From: Leucobacter viscericola
GTDB taxonomy: Bacteria > Actinomycetota > Actinomycetes > Actinomycetales > Microbacteriaceae
Assembly (NCBI RefSeq): GCF_011299575.1
Contig: NZ_CP049863.1
Location: 3,100,001-3,164,000 of the forward strand
Reading direction: 5' to 3'
DNA: 64,000 nt
Below, piece after piece: positions 14,691-24,566 of this stretch (positions are counted from its first letter, which is position 1; the number at the start of each line of letters is the position of its first letter). The notes under the pieces were generated by a model. That model saw nothing but the letters and a program-made list of their open reading frames with translations. It did no database searches and was not told the DNA's origin. Both the position numbers and the translations under genes were made by a program.

Positions 14691-17309
14691 ATGTTGAGTG
14701 CACGTTTTGAGACCGCGCGATCGGGCCGGTCGGTGCTTACAGCGGCTGTGCTGGTTGCCGGCCTGGCGTTTGGTGCGGTTGTGCCGGTGGGTAGTGCTGC
14801 ATCCGCGAACGCAGTTGAGCCGGAGTCAGCGGATACCGCGGTTGCGCCTGTGAAGCCTGGGCAGGTCACGAATATTCCGCTTGGTCACGACGATCTTGCT
14901 GCCGTAACACCCGACGCACCAGCTCCAAAGCAGACGCGCCTGGCGCGCGCTGCAGCGGCGGATGACAACGTCTTGGTAGACATTCCAGATGCTGCGCTGC
15001 GAGCCGCTGTGACGAAGTCGATCGGAACGCCGACTCGTGGGAACATGAAGAACCTGCGGTCACTGACCGCGACGAACGCTGGGATCGCCGACCTTACCGG
15101 CCTTGAGTACGCGTCGGCACTGTCGATTGTGGATCTGAGCGGCAACCCGTTCACGACCATTGAGCCGCTGCGTGGCATCTCAGAGATGGCTCAGCTCAAC
15201 GTAAGTAGTACAAAGATCTCGGATATAGACGCGATCGCGACCATGCCGAAGATCAACCTCCTGCGATTTAACTGGACCACCGTGTCAGACCTCGAGCCGG
15301 TGAGGGGCAAAGACCTTCTCTGGCGTATCGAGCTTGCGGGAACGAAGGTTTCCAGCCTCGAGCCCTTGACCGGTCTCACGAACATGATTTCGGTCTATTT
15401 TCAGGAGACCTCCGTCAGTGATGTGAGCCCGCTGGCGGGCATGCCGAAGCTTGTGTCGCTCTCCGGCCCGAACACCGAGGTTTCAGACCTCTCACCTGTC
15501 GCCGGGCTTCCGCGACTTGAAATTGTGAACGTCAACGGAGCAAGGGTCTCTGACTTGACCATGATCGATACCTGGCCTGCTCTGCAGCAGGTGGGGTTCC
15601 TCAACCAGCGCGTCGAGGGTGTGCCCGTTGTCGCTTCGCGCACCGAGTCAACGTATCGTAGGCTCGTAGCAAACAATGCGCCATTCAAGATGTTTGACGA
15701 TGTCGTGCTCACCACCTCTTCTGGAGCCACGACGACTCCTGAGGGAGTCACCGTGTGGTCGGGTCTCGCTGACGACGCGACAGCGCTGACGACTAAGGTC
15801 GCGGGTGATCCGTGGCCGGGATCGGGCGCCACCTACTCGGCGACGCTCACCTACCCCCTGTCGCGTGCTGACTTCATCGAGGCTCCGCCAACTGCAGCTT
15901 TGGATCGGGCCTACAATTTCCAACTGAGCGTCACTGACGGTTTCGTTGAGGGGCCTTTCGCTTTGACGAGTGGAGAGGTGCCGGGACTTACGGTTGACGC
16001 CACCGGAAAGATCTCCGGAACACCAACCGAATTGGGTACGTTTCCGATCACCGTGACCCGCACGGATGCGTTCGGCAACGTGATCACGGGAACCTTCACG
16101 TTCACGATCGGAGAGCCGGTCGACGTGACGATCGCCGCAAACGATGTAACAGTGACCTACGGTCAGGCGGCGACGATCGACGTCAGTGTTGTTGATCCTC
16201 CGGAGCGCGTGAGCGCGGTTGTTGATATCGACGGGACCACCTATGGCCCGATCGCCCTTGACGGCAATTCCGCCGACCTGAGCTTTCCGATTCCCGCTGC
16301 TGCGCACTCCGCGGGAGAGCACACCGTGTCGATGTCTGTTGTTGACACCGAGACTGGGAAGCTCGTGTTTGCATCGGGCTCAGCGAAGCTGACGGTGAAG
16401 CAGGCGACGACCGCGACTGCTGTCGCCCTCAACAAGGATCAGAAGTCTGTCGCTGGCAAGGTGACAGCGCAGTACGGCACAATCCCAACGGGTACTGTCA
16501 CGCTCACGTCTGCGGGCAAGAATATTGGCACCGCAACGGTCGCGAATGACGGTAGCTACAAGGCAACGCTCACGAACTGGTCGATCCCGAAGGTTAAAGA
16601 GACCCGGACAATTGTGGCTGAGTACGCGGGCGACAAGAACCATGCGGCCTCGAAGGTGTCGGTCAAGGTGACGGTCGCCCCGACTGCCGTGAACCCGGGT
16701 CCCTGCGCGGCTCCTCGCAAGGTGCCCGTGTTCGCCGATACGCCGCTGTCGCACAAGTTCTATAAAGAGATCGACTGGATGGAGTGCATGAAGTACTCCA
16801 CCGGATGGCGTCAGCCCGTAGGTAAGCCGCTCTACAAACCCCAGAACAACCTGGAGCGTCAAGCAATGGCGGCGTTCATCTATCGCATGGAAGCTCCCAA
16901 GAACTACAAAGCACCCAAGGTCTCTCCATTCGCGGACGTGAAGCCCGGCGATTCCTTCTACAAGGAGATCGCGTGGATGTACGAGGCCGGACTCTCCACT
17001 GGCTGGAGAGAGCCTTCCGGTAAGCCGACGTTCCGCCCCTACAACTCACTCTCGCGTGAGGCAATGGCAGCGTTCATCTACCGCATGGAGGCACCGAAGA
17101 ACTACAAAGCACCCGCGGTGTCGCCGATGGTGGATATGAAGCCCGGTATGTCGTTCTACAAGGAGATCTCGTGGATGTATGACGAGGGGCTCTCCACGGG
17201 CAACCGCGTCGGGTCGACGAAGGAATATTGGCCGAAGGACGAACTTTCGCGACAGGCGATGGCCGCGTTTATTTACCGGCTTGTGCTGGACTACAGGCCC
17301 AGCAAGTAA
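14691..17309 (+). CDS. Secreted LRR / Ig-like / S-layer-homology surface protein
   Basis: 872 residues from ATG 14691 behind a GGGGGGAG ribosome site. A signal peptide spans residues 1-41 with cleavage expected after SAASANA. Next comes an internalin-like leucine-rich repeat block about 85-320 (units such as ISDIDAIATMPKINLLRFN), then a putative Ig/cadherin-like module (PGLTVDATGKISGTPTELGT) and a Big_3-type Ig repeat. Three C-terminal SLH repeats with FYKEI-W and AMAAFIYRMEAPKNYKAP close the chain. SLH repeats bind secondary cell-wall polymer, so the protein should sit on the cell surface, with the LRR domain as a likely ligand-binding face. It is inserted between xerD and parA, a slot not usually holding a surface protein. 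Confidence 0.9.
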   Translation: MLSARFETARSGRSVLTAAVLVAGLAFGAVVPVGSAASANAVEPESADTAVAPVKPGQVTNIPLGHDDLAAVTPDAPAPKQTRLARAAAADDNVLVDIPDAALRAAVTKSIGTPTRGNMKNLRSLTATNAGIADLTGLEYASALSIVDLSGNPFTTIEPLRGISEMAQLNVSSTKISDIDAIATMPKINLLRFNWTTVSDLEPVRGKDLLWRIELAGTKVSSLEPLTGLTNMISVYFQETSVSDVSPLAGMPKLVSLSGPNTEVSDLSPVAGLPRLEIVNVNGARVSDLTMIDTWPALQQVGFLNQRVEGVPVVASRTESTYRRLVANNAPFKMFDDVVLTTSSGATTTPEGVTVWSGLADDATALTTKVAGDPWPGSGATYSATLTYPLSRADFIEAPPTAALDRAYNFQLSVTDGFVEGPFALTSGEVPGLTVDATGKISGTPTELGTFPITVTRTDAFGNVITGTFTFTIGEPVDVTIAANDVTVTYGQAATIDVSVVDPPERVSAVVDIDGTTYGPIALDGNSADLSFPIPAAAHSAGEHTVSMSVVDTETGKLVFASGSAKLTVKQATTATAVALNKDQKSVAGKVTAQYGTIPTGTVTLTSAGKNIGTATVANDGSYKATLTNWSIPKVKETRTIVAEYAGDKNHAASKVSVKVTVAPTAVNPGPCAAPRKVPVFADTPLSHKFYKEIDWMECMKYSTGWRQPVGKPLYKPQNNLERQAMAAFIYRMEAPKNYKAPKVSPFADVKPGDSFYKEIAWMYEAGLSTGWREPSGKPTFRPYNSLSREAMAAFIYRMEAPKNYKAPAVSPMVDMKPGMSFYKEISWMYDEGLSTGNRVGSTKEYWPKDELSRQAMAAFIYRLVLDYRPSK

Positions 17310-17324
17310 CTCGCGTTTCGGTAG

Positions 17325-17391
17325 CAACTGAGCGGGCGGGGAGAGATGAATGCCTAGGCAGTATTCACTCGCCTCGCCCGCTCAATTGTTG
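17325..17391 (+). terminator. Long hairpin after the LRR/SLH gene
   Basis: CAACTGAGCGGGCG (17325-17338) pairs with CGCCCGCTCAATTGTTG (17375-17391) with one small bulge. The intervening sequence forms a second stem around GCC-TAG-GGC. There is no clean U-run, so it may be a Rho-independent-like terminator of the surface gene or an mRNA-stabilising stem. It cleanly separates the gene from parA. Confidence 0.6.
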
Positions 17392-17457
17392 GGGCAGCTA
17401 GGTGCCACTCCCCACGATAGGATGGAGCGTCGGAGAACGTAACGAAAGGGGACCGGG

Positions 17458-18312
17458 ATGGCGAAAGGCCAGGTAGTGCTGGGGCCAACCGGTCGACCCG
17501 AAACGATTATTCCCGCGCCAAAGCCACTCGCGCAGCACGGGCCTGCCCGCATCATCGCGATGTGCAACCAAAAGGGTGGCGTCGGCAAGACCACAACGAC
17601 CATCAACCTGGGTGCCGCTCTCGCGCGCTATGGCCGTCGTGTGTTGCTCGTTGATTTTGACCCGCAGGGCGCGCTCTCTGCCGGGCTCGGGGTGCAGGCA
17701 CACGACGTGCCCACCATCTACGACCTCATCCTTGGCAAGGAGAAGGATCCCCAAGAGGTGATCCAGCACACCGAGACCAAAAACCTCGATGTGATCCCCG
17801 CCAATATTGACCTGTCTGCCGCCGAAGTTCACCTCGTCACCGAGGTCGCTCGCGAGCAGATTCTCGCGGGTGTGCTGCGCAAGGTCGCGGCCGACTACGA
17901 CGTGATTCTGATCGATTGCCAGCCGTCACTCGGTCTGCTCACGGTCAACGCGCTGACCGCAAGCCACGGCGTGCTGATCCCGCTTGCCTGCGAATTCTTC
18001 GCTCTGCGCGGCGTCGCGCTGCTGATCGAAACGGTCGAGAAGGTTCGGGATCGTCTCAACCCGCAGATTGAGGTCGATGGAATCATCGCGACCATGTATG
18101 ACTCCCGCACGCTGCACGCACGCGAGGTGCTTGAGCGTGTGGTCGATACCTTTGGCGACACGGTCTTCGATACGGTCATCAGCCGCACCGTGAAACTGCC
18201 TGATGCCTCGGTCGCCGCGAAGTCAATCTTCGATTACGCGCCGACGAACCTCGCCTCTGAGGCTTATCTGAAGCTCGCCCGTGAGGTCGTGCAGCGGGGC
18301 GTTGTCGCTTAA
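17458..18312 (+). CDS. parA: ParA-family ATPase (Soj-like)
   Basis: 284 residues, ATG preceded by GAAAGGGGACC. Deviant Walker A NQKGGVGKTTTTINLG near residues 39-54, Walker A' VLLVDFDPQG and Walker B VILIDCQPSLGLL. A short N-terminal arm (about 35 residues) matches the Rv1708-type ParA encoded beside scpAB. No parB follows, so this is the condensin-linked paralogue rather than the oriC parA. It starts the parA-scpA-scpB-rluB run. Confidence 0.92.
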   Translation: MAKGQVVLGPTGRPETIIPAPKPLAQHGPARIIAMCNQKGGVGKTTTTINLGAALARYGRRVLLVDFDPQGALSAGLGVQAHDVPTIYDLILGKEKDPQEVIQHTETKNLDVIPANIDLSAAEVHLVTEVAREQILAGVLRKVAADYDVILIDCQPSLGLLTVNALTASHGVLIPLACEFFALRGVALLIETVEKVRDRLNPQIEVDGIIATMYDSRTLHAREVLERVVDTFGDTVFDTVISRTVKLPDASVAAKSIFDYAPTNLASEAYLKLAREVVQRGVVA

Positions 18313-18323
18313 CGCGGGTCGCA

Positions 18324-19157
18324 ATGGACGAAAACGTGGGCAACGCAGACAGCGTCGCCAATGTGGAGGACGGCGCAGGGTTTCACGTCACACTTGAGGT
18401 GTTTGACGGTCCTTTCGACCTGCTCCTAAACCTCATCGGTAAGCACGAGCTTGACATCACCGAGGTCGCGCTGAGCCTCGTGACCGATGAGTTCATTGCC
18501 TATCTGGCGACGCTCGAGGGGGAGGGGATCGAGCTGCTCGACCGCGCCTCCGAGTTTCTGGTGGTCGCAGCGACGCTGCTCGACCTGAAGATTGCCAGCC
18601 TGTTGCCGCAGGGCGAAGTCGTGGACGCCGAAGATATTGCCCTGCTCGAAGCGCGGGATCTGCTCTTTGCGCGTCTGCTGCAGTACCGCGCCTTCAAACA
18701 GGCGAGCGACTGGTTCAAACGGCAGCTTGAAGCCGAGGAGACGCGGCACCCGCGATTGGTGCCGCTCGACGCAAAGTATCGAGAACAAACTCCCGAGCTG
18801 GTGTGGAGCCTGTCAGCAGAAGATTTTGCGGCGATCGCGATGTTGGCGTTTGCGCCGCGCGAGATCCCCACCGTGGGCCTTGACCACCTGCACGCGCCGC
18901 TCGTGTCGATTCGCGAGCAGGCGGCCATCGTGGTGTCGGCGCTGCGATCCGGCGGTGTGCATCGCTTTCGGGAACTGATCGCTGGTGTCTCGGAGCGAGG
19001 GGTGATCGTTGCGAGGTTTCTCGCGATCCTCGAGCTGTATCGACGCGCCGCGGTGAGTTTCGAGCAGGCCGAACCGCTGGGAGAACTGAGCGTGCAGTGG
19101 GTCGGCGAAAGCTGGTCCGACGATGAACTTGCAACACTGGGGAGCGACTATGACTGA
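18324..19157 (+). CDS. scpA: Segregation and condensation protein A
   Basis: 277 residues. The kleisin N-terminal domain is plain (FHVTLEVFDGPFDLLLNLI then KHELDITEVALSLVTDEFIAYL) and a C-terminal winged-helix region follows. ScpA bridges Smc heads with ScpB in the chromosome condensin complex. It starts 11 nt after parA and its stop overlaps the scpB start. Confidence 0.95.
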   Translation: MDENVGNADSVANVEDGAGFHVTLEVFDGPFDLLLNLIGKHELDITEVALSLVTDEFIAYLATLEGEGIELLDRASEFLVVAATLLDLKIASLLPQGEVVDAEDIALLEARDLLFARLLQYRAFKQASDWFKRQLEAEETRHPRLVPLDAKYREQTPELVWSLSAEDFAAIAMLAFAPREIPTVGLDHLHAPLVSIREQAAIVVSALRSGGVHRFRELIAGVSERGVIVARFLAILELYRRAAVSFEQAEPLGELSVQWVGESWSDDELATLGSDYD

Positions 19158-19809
19158 TAGAACCGTGACTGATGTGAAAAGCGCCACTGACGTGCTGGAG
19201 ATCGATTCCGAGGAACTCGGAGAGCCCTCGACCGAGCTGAGCCGCGCCCGCGAGGCCCACTCGCTCGCGCAGCAGCTCGAAGCGCTGCTTATCGTCGCCG
19301 ACGAGCCGCTCAGCGCCGTGACGCTGGCGACGGCCACGGACCGCCCCGTGCGTGAGGTGCGCGCCGCGCTCAAGTCGCTGATCGCTGATTTTGAGGGCAC
19401 GGAAACGGGAGCACCGCGTGGCTTTGAGCTGCGCGAGGTCGCCGGCGGCTACCGCTTCTACGTGCGCGAGAGCCTTGACCCGGTCGTTGCGGACTTCGTG
19501 CAGCAGCAGACGCCGTCAAAGCTGTCGCAGGCGGCGCTCGAGACGCTCGCCGTGATCGCGTATCGGCAACCGATCTCACGCGGCGCGATTGCGTCGATCC
19601 GCGCGGTGAACGTTGACTCGGTTGTGCGCACCCTGCTTGGGCGCGGGCTCATTACTGAGGTCGGGCAGGACGCCGAGACCACCGCAACACTGTATGGAAC
19701 CTCCGAGGCCCTGCTGGGGCACTTGGGCATTGGCGATGTTTCCGAGCTGCCGCCGATTGCGCCACTGCTCGACGACGGATCGGAAGGATTCGATCATGAA
19801 CAGTTCTAA
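19150..19809 (+). CDS. scpB: Segregation and condensation protein B
   Basis: 219 residues from ATG 19150, which overlaps the scpA stop. Two winged-helix domains are visible, with SLAQQLEALLIVADEPLS, GYRFYVRE and LSQAALETLAVIAYRQPISR, the canonical ScpB motifs. It forms the ScpA2B subcomplex of Smc condensin. Its last codons overlap the rluB start. Confidence 0.95.
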   Translation: MTDRTVTDVKSATDVLEIDSEELGEPSTELSRAREAHSLAQQLEALLIVADEPLSAVTLATATDRPVREVRAALKSLIADFEGTETGAPRGFELREVAGGYRFYVRESLDPVVADFVQQQTPSKLSQAALETLAVIAYRQPISRGAIASIRAVNVDSVVRTLLGRGLITEVGQDAETTATLYGTSEALLGHLGIGDVSELPPIAPLLDDGSEGFDHEQF

Positions 19810-20923
19810 AGAAGATTTCGGGGGGTCATTCTCCGTCGACGGTGAAGACGTTGAGGTGGATCTCGCCGAGTTCGGGTGGGATCGGCCGAGCGCTGCCTCG
19901 GCCAAACCCGAACACAATGATGACGGTCGAATTCGCCTGCAGAAGGCCCTCGCCACCGCGGGGGTGGCCTCGCGTCGTGCCTGCGAGACACTGATTACCA
20001 GCGGCCGGGTCGAGGTGAATGGGGAAGTGCAGCGCGAGCTGGGATCTCGCATCAACCCCGAAACTGACACCGTGCGTGTTGACGGCGTTGTTGTGCAGAT
20101 GGATGTTTCTAAGCGCTACTTTGTGCTCAACAAGCCGCGCGGTGTGGTCTCGACGATGCGCGACGAAGACGGTCGACCCGACCTGCGTGAGTTCACGGAC
20201 GAGATTGAGGATCGGCTCTACAACGTCGGCAGGCTCGATACCGATACGAGCGGCCTGCTGATCCTGACCAACGACGGTGAACTCGCCCACAAGCTTGCGC
20301 ACCCGAGTTTTGGTGTGCAGAAGACCTACGTCGCCAAAGTGCGCGGTCGGATGACCGGGGAGGCCCTGCAGCGGCTGCGAGACGGCGTTGAGCTGAAAGA
20401 CGGACCGATCCGGGCGGATCGTGCGAAGCTGTTGCCTGGCGGTTCGAGCAAGACCCACTCGCTGATCGAGGTGACCCTGCACTCGGGGCGCAATCGCATC
20501 GTGCGGCGTATGCTCGCCGAGGTGGGGCACCCGGTCGAAGAGCTGGTGCGTCGGCAGTTTGGGCCACTGCACCTGGGCACGCTGCGGGTTGGCGAAATGC
20601 GCGAGCTGTCCGCTGGTGAGCGCGGCGCGCTGCTGTCTGCGGCTGACGAAGGCGGTCAGGATCCCGAGCAGTCGGGTGGCGATGACCGCGGGCAGGATCG
20701 CGGCGCCCAGGGTGGACGACAGGATCGTGGCCGCGGTGCCGTAACTGGTGGCCGACCCGGCGACGGCAAGGGCGCCCGTGGCATGCGTGGGATCGCCGCG
20801 AAGGGCAACCCGCACAATCGACGCGGCGCGAGCGGGGCAGGCGGTGGCTCGCAGGGACGCGGTGGCCGCAATTCGGACGACGGCGGGTACCGCGGTAACC
20901 CGAGACAGGGTGGATCACGATGA
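19796..20923 (+). CDS. rluB: 23S rRNA pseudouridine synthase, RluB/RsuA family, with RGG-like tail
   Basis: 375 residues from ATG 19796, 14 nt inside scpB. After a short acidic arm comes an S4 domain (RLQKALATAGVASRRACETL) and then a RsuA-type catalytic domain with the active-site Asp in VGRLDTDTSGLLILTNDG. RluB modifies U2605 in helix 90 of 23S rRNA (E. coli numbering). About 90 C-terminal residues are Gly/Arg/Asp/Gln rich and disordered, echoing the RGG arm of the TPR protein at 2852; such tails probably add nonspecific RNA binding. Confidence 0.93.
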   Translation: MNSSKEDFGGSFSVDGEDVEVDLAEFGWDRPSAASAKPEHNDDGRIRLQKALATAGVASRRACETLITSGRVEVNGEVQRELGSRINPETDTVRVDGVVVQMDVSKRYFVLNKPRGVVSTMRDEDGRPDLREFTDEIEDRLYNVGRLDTDTSGLLILTNDGELAHKLAHPSFGVQKTYVAKVRGRMTGEALQRLRDGVELKDGPIRADRAKLLPGGSSKTHSLIEVTLHSGRNRIVRRMLAEVGHPVEELVRRQFGPLHLGTLRVGEMRELSAGERGALLSAADEGGQDPEQSGGDDRGQDRGAQGGRQDRGRGAVTGGRPGDGKGARGMRGIAAKGNPHNRRGASGAGGGSQGRGGRNSDDGGYRGNPRQGGSR

Positions 20924-20932
20924 GCGTCCCTT

Positions 20933-21006
20933 GTCATGCTGCGCTCGCTTGCGAGTTGCAGCATCTACCAGGTAGATTCTGCGACTCCTTCGTCGCGCAG
21001 AATGAC
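20933..21006 (+). repeat. REP-like double palindrome between rluB and tyrA
   Basis: The 74-nt element starts GTCATGCTGC and ends GCAGAATGAC. Two hairpins (about 20933-20967 and 20973-21006) are related to each other as inverted copies, joined by CCAGG. This two-hairpin layout is typical of repetitive extragenic palindromes. It fills nearly the whole 115-nt gap before tyrA and could also act as a terminator or mRNA end. Confidence 0.65.
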
Positions 21007-21038
21007 CGGTTTCGCGGCCGCGTAAAAGGAGCTTCACA

Positions 21039-22136
21039 ATGAGCAACAACAACGCACTCGCCGCGCGCGTTCGCGGCACGGTGCACGTGATCGGTGCCGG
21101 GCTGCTCGGTGCGAGCGTCGGGCTCGGGCTGCGTGAACGCGGTGTTGACGTGACACTCGAAGACCAGTCGCCAACGACCGTGGCGCTCGCCGCCGACTAC
21201 GGGGCTGGGCGGCTGCGCACCGCGCAGGATCCCGAACCCGCGCTTGTGGTTGTTGCGACCCCACCCGATGTCACCGCCGACGTGATTGAGCGCGCGCTGA
21301 CGACGTACCCGAACGCCGTTGTCACGGACGTTGCCAGCGTCAAACTGGCCCCGTACCTGGAACTGCTGCGACGCGGACTCGACCTCAAGAACTACGTCGG
21401 CTCACACCCGATGGCTGGGCGAGAGCGTGGCGGAGCGATCATGGCGCGCGCCGATCTGTTTGTGGCGCGCCCCTGGGTCATCTGCCGTGACCACGAGACC
21501 CCCGCCGAGGCGCTGGCACTCGTGGAAGACGTTGCCCTCGACCTCGGCGCAACCCCGCTTGAAATGACGCCTGAAGAACACGATCGATCGGTCGGACTGG
21601 TTTCGCACCTGCCGCAGGTCGTTTCGAGCCTGCTGGCGGCGCGGTTGATTCCCGCGAGTGAGCAGGCGGTGGGCTTGGCCGGTGCTGGCCTGCGCGATAC
21701 GACCCGCATTGCCTCGAGCGATCCCGAGCTGTGGGTGCAGATTCTCGGAGCGAATCGTGCGCCGGTGGTAGAGCTGCTCGACGCGTTTGGAAAAGATCTT
21801 GCCAGCTTTGCCGATGCGCTGCGCGACCCCGAGCAGACTGGAGCGAAGCGGCGCATTGCCGACCTGCTGTCTTCGGGGAACCGGGGCGTTGCGCGCATTC
21901 CTGGCAAGCACGGATCGTCGGAGCGCTTCACTTCGATCATGGTGCTGATCGACGATACGCCGGGTCAGCTTGGCCGCTTGCTCACCGAACTCGGAGAACT
22001 GGGCATTAATATGGAAGACTTGCGTCTTGAGCACTCGCCAGGTGCGCAAATCGGCTTCGCGGAGATCGCGGTGCTGCCGGAGGTCGCCGAACGTGCGGTT
22101 ACGGATCTCGTCGAACGCGGATGGAGGACGCTGTGA
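21039..22136 (+). CDS. tyrA: Prephenate dehydrogenase
   Basis: 365 residues, with AAAGGAG upstream of ATG 21039. Rossmann NAD-binding motif VIGAGLLGASVGLGLRERG starts near residue 16, and the catalytic GSHPMAGRERGG holds the conserved His. The helical dimerisation domain follows, then a C-terminal ACT domain (IMVLIDDTPGQLGRLLTELG) for feedback by tyrosine. It oxidatively decarboxylates prephenate to 4-hydroxyphenylpyruvate. Lies just upstream of cmk, a common actinobacterial arrangement. Confidence 0.93.
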   Translation: MSNNNALAARVRGTVHVIGAGLLGASVGLGLRERGVDVTLEDQSPTTVALAADYGAGRLRTAQDPEPALVVVATPPDVTADVIERALTTYPNAVVTDVASVKLAPYLELLRRGLDLKNYVGSHPMAGRERGGAIMARADLFVARPWVICRDHETPAEALALVEDVALDLGATPLEMTPEEHDRSVGLVSHLPQVVSSLLAARLIPASEQAVGLAGAGLRDTTRIASSDPELWVQILGANRAPVVELLDAFGKDLASFADALRDPEQTGAKRRIADLLSSGNRGVARIPGKHGSSERFTSIMVLIDDTPGQLGRLLTELGELGINMEDLRLEHSPGAQIGFAEIAVLPEVAERAVTDLVERGWRTL

Positions 22137-22879
22137 ATGATGCTGTGAACACTGACGGTTCTGGCGCGGCCGCGCCGATCCTTGTCGCGATTGATGGACC
22201 GGCTGGCAGTGGCAAATCGAGTGTGTCGCGTGCGGCCGCTGAACAGCTCGGGTTTGGGATCCTCGACACCGGCGCCGCGTACCGCGCGCTTGCGTGGGCG
22301 GCGCTCGAAAGTGACATCGATCTCGACGACGAGGTGCTGGTCGCGGAGCTCATCGAAAGCTGGGGCTACGTGACGACTCTGGTTGGAGAGCCCGCCATTG
22401 AGGTGGTGCTTCCGGCCGCTATCGGAGTCAAAGGGCACGATGTGACCGATGCGATTCGGGATCCTGCCATCAGTGGTCAGGTGTCGCGTGTGTCGAAGCA
22501 CCCAGCGGTTCGGGATCGACTCAACGAGATGTTCCGCCGGATCGTTGCGGAGTCGGAGCTGCCCGGCGTGGTGATCGAGGGGCGTGACATTACGACTGTC
22601 GTCGCACCCGATGCGCCCGTGCGGATTTTGATGACGGCTTCGCCCGAGGTGCGCGCCGCGCGCCGCGCTGGTGAGATGCCTGGCGCGGATCATGGGCAGG
22701 TGCTGGCAGACATTATTGCTCGTGACGCGAAAGACGTATTGGTCGTTGACTTCATGAACCCCGCCCCCGGGGTGACGCTCATTGACACGAGCGAGTTGGA
22801 TTTTGGGCAGTCAGTTCAGGCTGTCATTGATGTGGTGCAGTCGGCGCAATCGACCGCTGCGGAAGAGAGCGAAAAATGA
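22133..22879 (+). CDS. cmk: Cytidylate kinase
   Basis: 248 residues from GTG 22133, preferred because GGAGG lies 5 nt upstream; an in-frame ATG at 22121 would give 252 residues. P-loop [12 protein letters not shown], then [15 protein letters not shown] (CMP-binding region, TGA-YRA motif), the NMP-binding insert and [12 protein letters not shown]. It phosphorylates CMP and dCMP. Overlaps tyrA at its start and der by an ATGA at its end. Confidence 0.95.
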   Translation: MNDAVNTDGSGAAAPILVAIDGPAGSGKSSVSRAAAEQLGFGILDTGAAYRALAWAALESDIDLDDEVLVAELIESWGYVTTLVGEPAIEVVLPAAIGVKGHDVTDAIRDPAISGQVSRVSKHPAVRDRLNEMFRRIVAESELPGVVIEGRDITTVVAPDAPVRILMTASPEVRAARRAGEMPGADHGQVLADIIARDAKDVLVVDFMNPAPGVTLIDTSELDFGQSVQAVIDVVQSAQSTAAEESEK

Positions 22880-24447
22880 GCGAGCAAAAGCCCGGAACGG
22901 GTGCCGAGCAGGATGGGCCTGAGGTTATTGATATTGCCGACAGCTACGTCGTTGAAGACATTGAGTCTGACGACGTGATTGTGGGCGAAGACTTCGACGA
23001 CTCGGTGACCGACGAGGAGCGCCTGCGCGCGATGCGCTCGAACCTCGACGCGTTTGAACTCGAGGACGACGACATCGCGATCATCGGTGAAGACGGTGAG
23101 TTCCTGGGTTTCCGTGAGCCAACCTCTGAGGCGCTGCCGGTCGTCGCAATCGTGGGCCGTCCGAACGTTGGCAAGTCGGCGCTGGTCAACCGTATTCTCG
23201 GCCGCCGCGAGGCCGTTGTCGAAGACGTGCCCGGTGTGACGCGCGACCGCGTGACGTACCCCGCCGAGTGGAACGGCATTCGCTTCTCCCTGGTTGATAC
23301 CGGTGGCTGGGAGCCCGATGCAAAGGGCATCGATGCTTCGGTCGCACTGCAGGCCGAGGTCGCCATTGAACTCTGCGACGTCGTCATGTTTGTGGTCGAC
23401 TCGCGCGTTGGCCCGACCGCGACCGACGAGCGTGTGGTGCAGTTGCTGCGCCGCACCGACAAGCCGGTCTTCCTCGTCGCGAACAAGGTCGACGATGCCG
23501 TGCTCGACCCCGAGGCCGCGCAGCTGTGGTCGCTCGGGCTGGGGGAGCCGCATGCCGTCTCCGCTCTGCACGGTCGTGGTGTTGCCGACTTGCTCGATCA
23601 GGTCATCGCCGTGCTGCCCGACGAGTCGGCTGTCGCACAGCCGAAGCTGCTGGGCCCGCGCCGCGTGGCGCTGCTCGGTCGCCCGAACGTGGGCAAGTCC
23701 AGCCTGCTCAACAAGGCCGCTGGTGAAGAGCGTGCGGTTGTCAGCGATATCGCCGGCACTACACGTGACCCGGTTGACGAGCAGGTGGAGATCGCTGGCC
23801 GCGTGTGGACCTTCGTCGACACAGCCGGTATCCGCCGTCGTGTGCACATGCAGAAGGGCGCCGATTTCTACGCGTCGCTGCGCACCGCCGCCGCGCTTGA
23901 AAAGGCCGAGGTCGCTGTTGTGCTGATCGATGTCACCGAGTCGATCAGTGACCAGGATCTGCGCATCATCGATCTGGTGCTTGAATCGGGTCGCGCGCTT
24001 GTGCTGGCCTTCAACAAGTGGGATCTGCTTGACGACGAGCGCCGTCGTTACCTCGAGCGTGAGATCGAACAGGATCTGGCTCACGTTGAGTGGGCGCCGC
24101 GCGTAAACATCTCGGCTCGTACGGGACGCCACCTTGAGAAGTTGGTGCCCGCGCTCGAGATGGCGCTTGATTCGTGGGATACGCGGATCCCGACCGCCAA
24201 GTTCAACGGCTTTGTTGCCGAGCTGGTGCAGGAATTCCCGCACCCGCTGCGAGGTGGCAAGCAGCCGCGCATTCTGTTCGGCACGCAGGTGCAGAACCGT
24301 CCGCCGACGTTTGTGCTCTTCACCTCGGGCTTCCTTGACCCGGGATACCGCCGCTTCATCACGCGCCGCCTGCGCGAAACCTACGGTTTCGAGGGCAGCC
24401 CGATCGTGATCAACATGCGCATCCGCGAGAAGCGCCTGCGTCGCTAG
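22876..24447 (+). CDS. der: Ribosome-assembly GTPase Der (EngA) with acidic N-terminal extension
   Basis: 523 residues. Two tandem G domains carry [12 protein letters not shown] (about residue 93) and [12 protein letters not shown] (about 269), each with NKxD (NKVDD and NKWD). The C-terminal KH-like domain ends [14 protein letters not shown]. Der acts in 50S assembly. Compared with E. coli Der it has about 85 extra, strongly acidic N-terminal residues, common in actinobacteria. Last gene of the conserved core run. Confidence 0.96.
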   Translation: MSEQKPGTGAEQDGPEVIDIADSYVVEDIESDDVIVGEDFDDSVTDEERLRAMRSNLDAFELEDDDIAIIGEDGEFLGFREPTSEALPVVAIVGRPNVGKSALVNRILGRREAVVEDVPGVTRDRVTYPAEWNGIRFSLVDTGGWEPDAKGIDASVALQAEVAIELCDVVMFVVDSRVGPTATDERVVQLLRRTDKPVFLVANKVDDAVLDPEAAQLWSLGLGEPHAVSALHGRGVADLLDQVIAVLPDESAVAQPKLLGPRRVALLGRPNVGKSSLLNKAAGEERAVVSDIAGTTRDPVDEQVEIAGRVWTFVDTAGIRRRVHMQKGADFYASLRTAAALEKAEVAVVLIDVTESISDQDLRIIDLVLESGRALVLAFNKWDLLDDERRRYLEREIEQDLAHVEWAPRVNISARTGRHLEKLVPALEMALDSWDTRIPTAKFNGFVAELVQEFPHPLRGGKQPRILFGTQVQNRPPTFVLFTSGFLDPGYRRFITRRLRETYGFEGSPIVINMRIREKRLRR

Positions 24448-24476
24448 TGTTCGCCTGGGTCTAGCTCTGCGTTGCG

Positions 24477-24534
24477 AGTTGGGGTCAGTTTCTGGTACTA
24501 AAACACGTTTTAGCGCCAGAAACTGACCCCAACT
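24477..24534 (+). repeat. Long near-perfect palindrome, left copy, flanking the DUF559-like gene
   Basis: Outer arms AGTTGGGGTCAGTTTCTGG (24477-24495) and its exact reverse complement (24516-24534). Between them CTAAAAC/GTTTTAG forms an inner stem, leaving one mismatch, one wobble and a 2-nt loop. It lies 29 nt after der and 32 nt past the stop of the leftward gene. A related palindrome lies on the other side of that gene at 25688-25772. It could double as a bidirectional terminator. Confidence 0.85.
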
Positions 24535-24566
24535 TTTGGTGTGTGTCAGGCTGACGGCGTGCGGAC

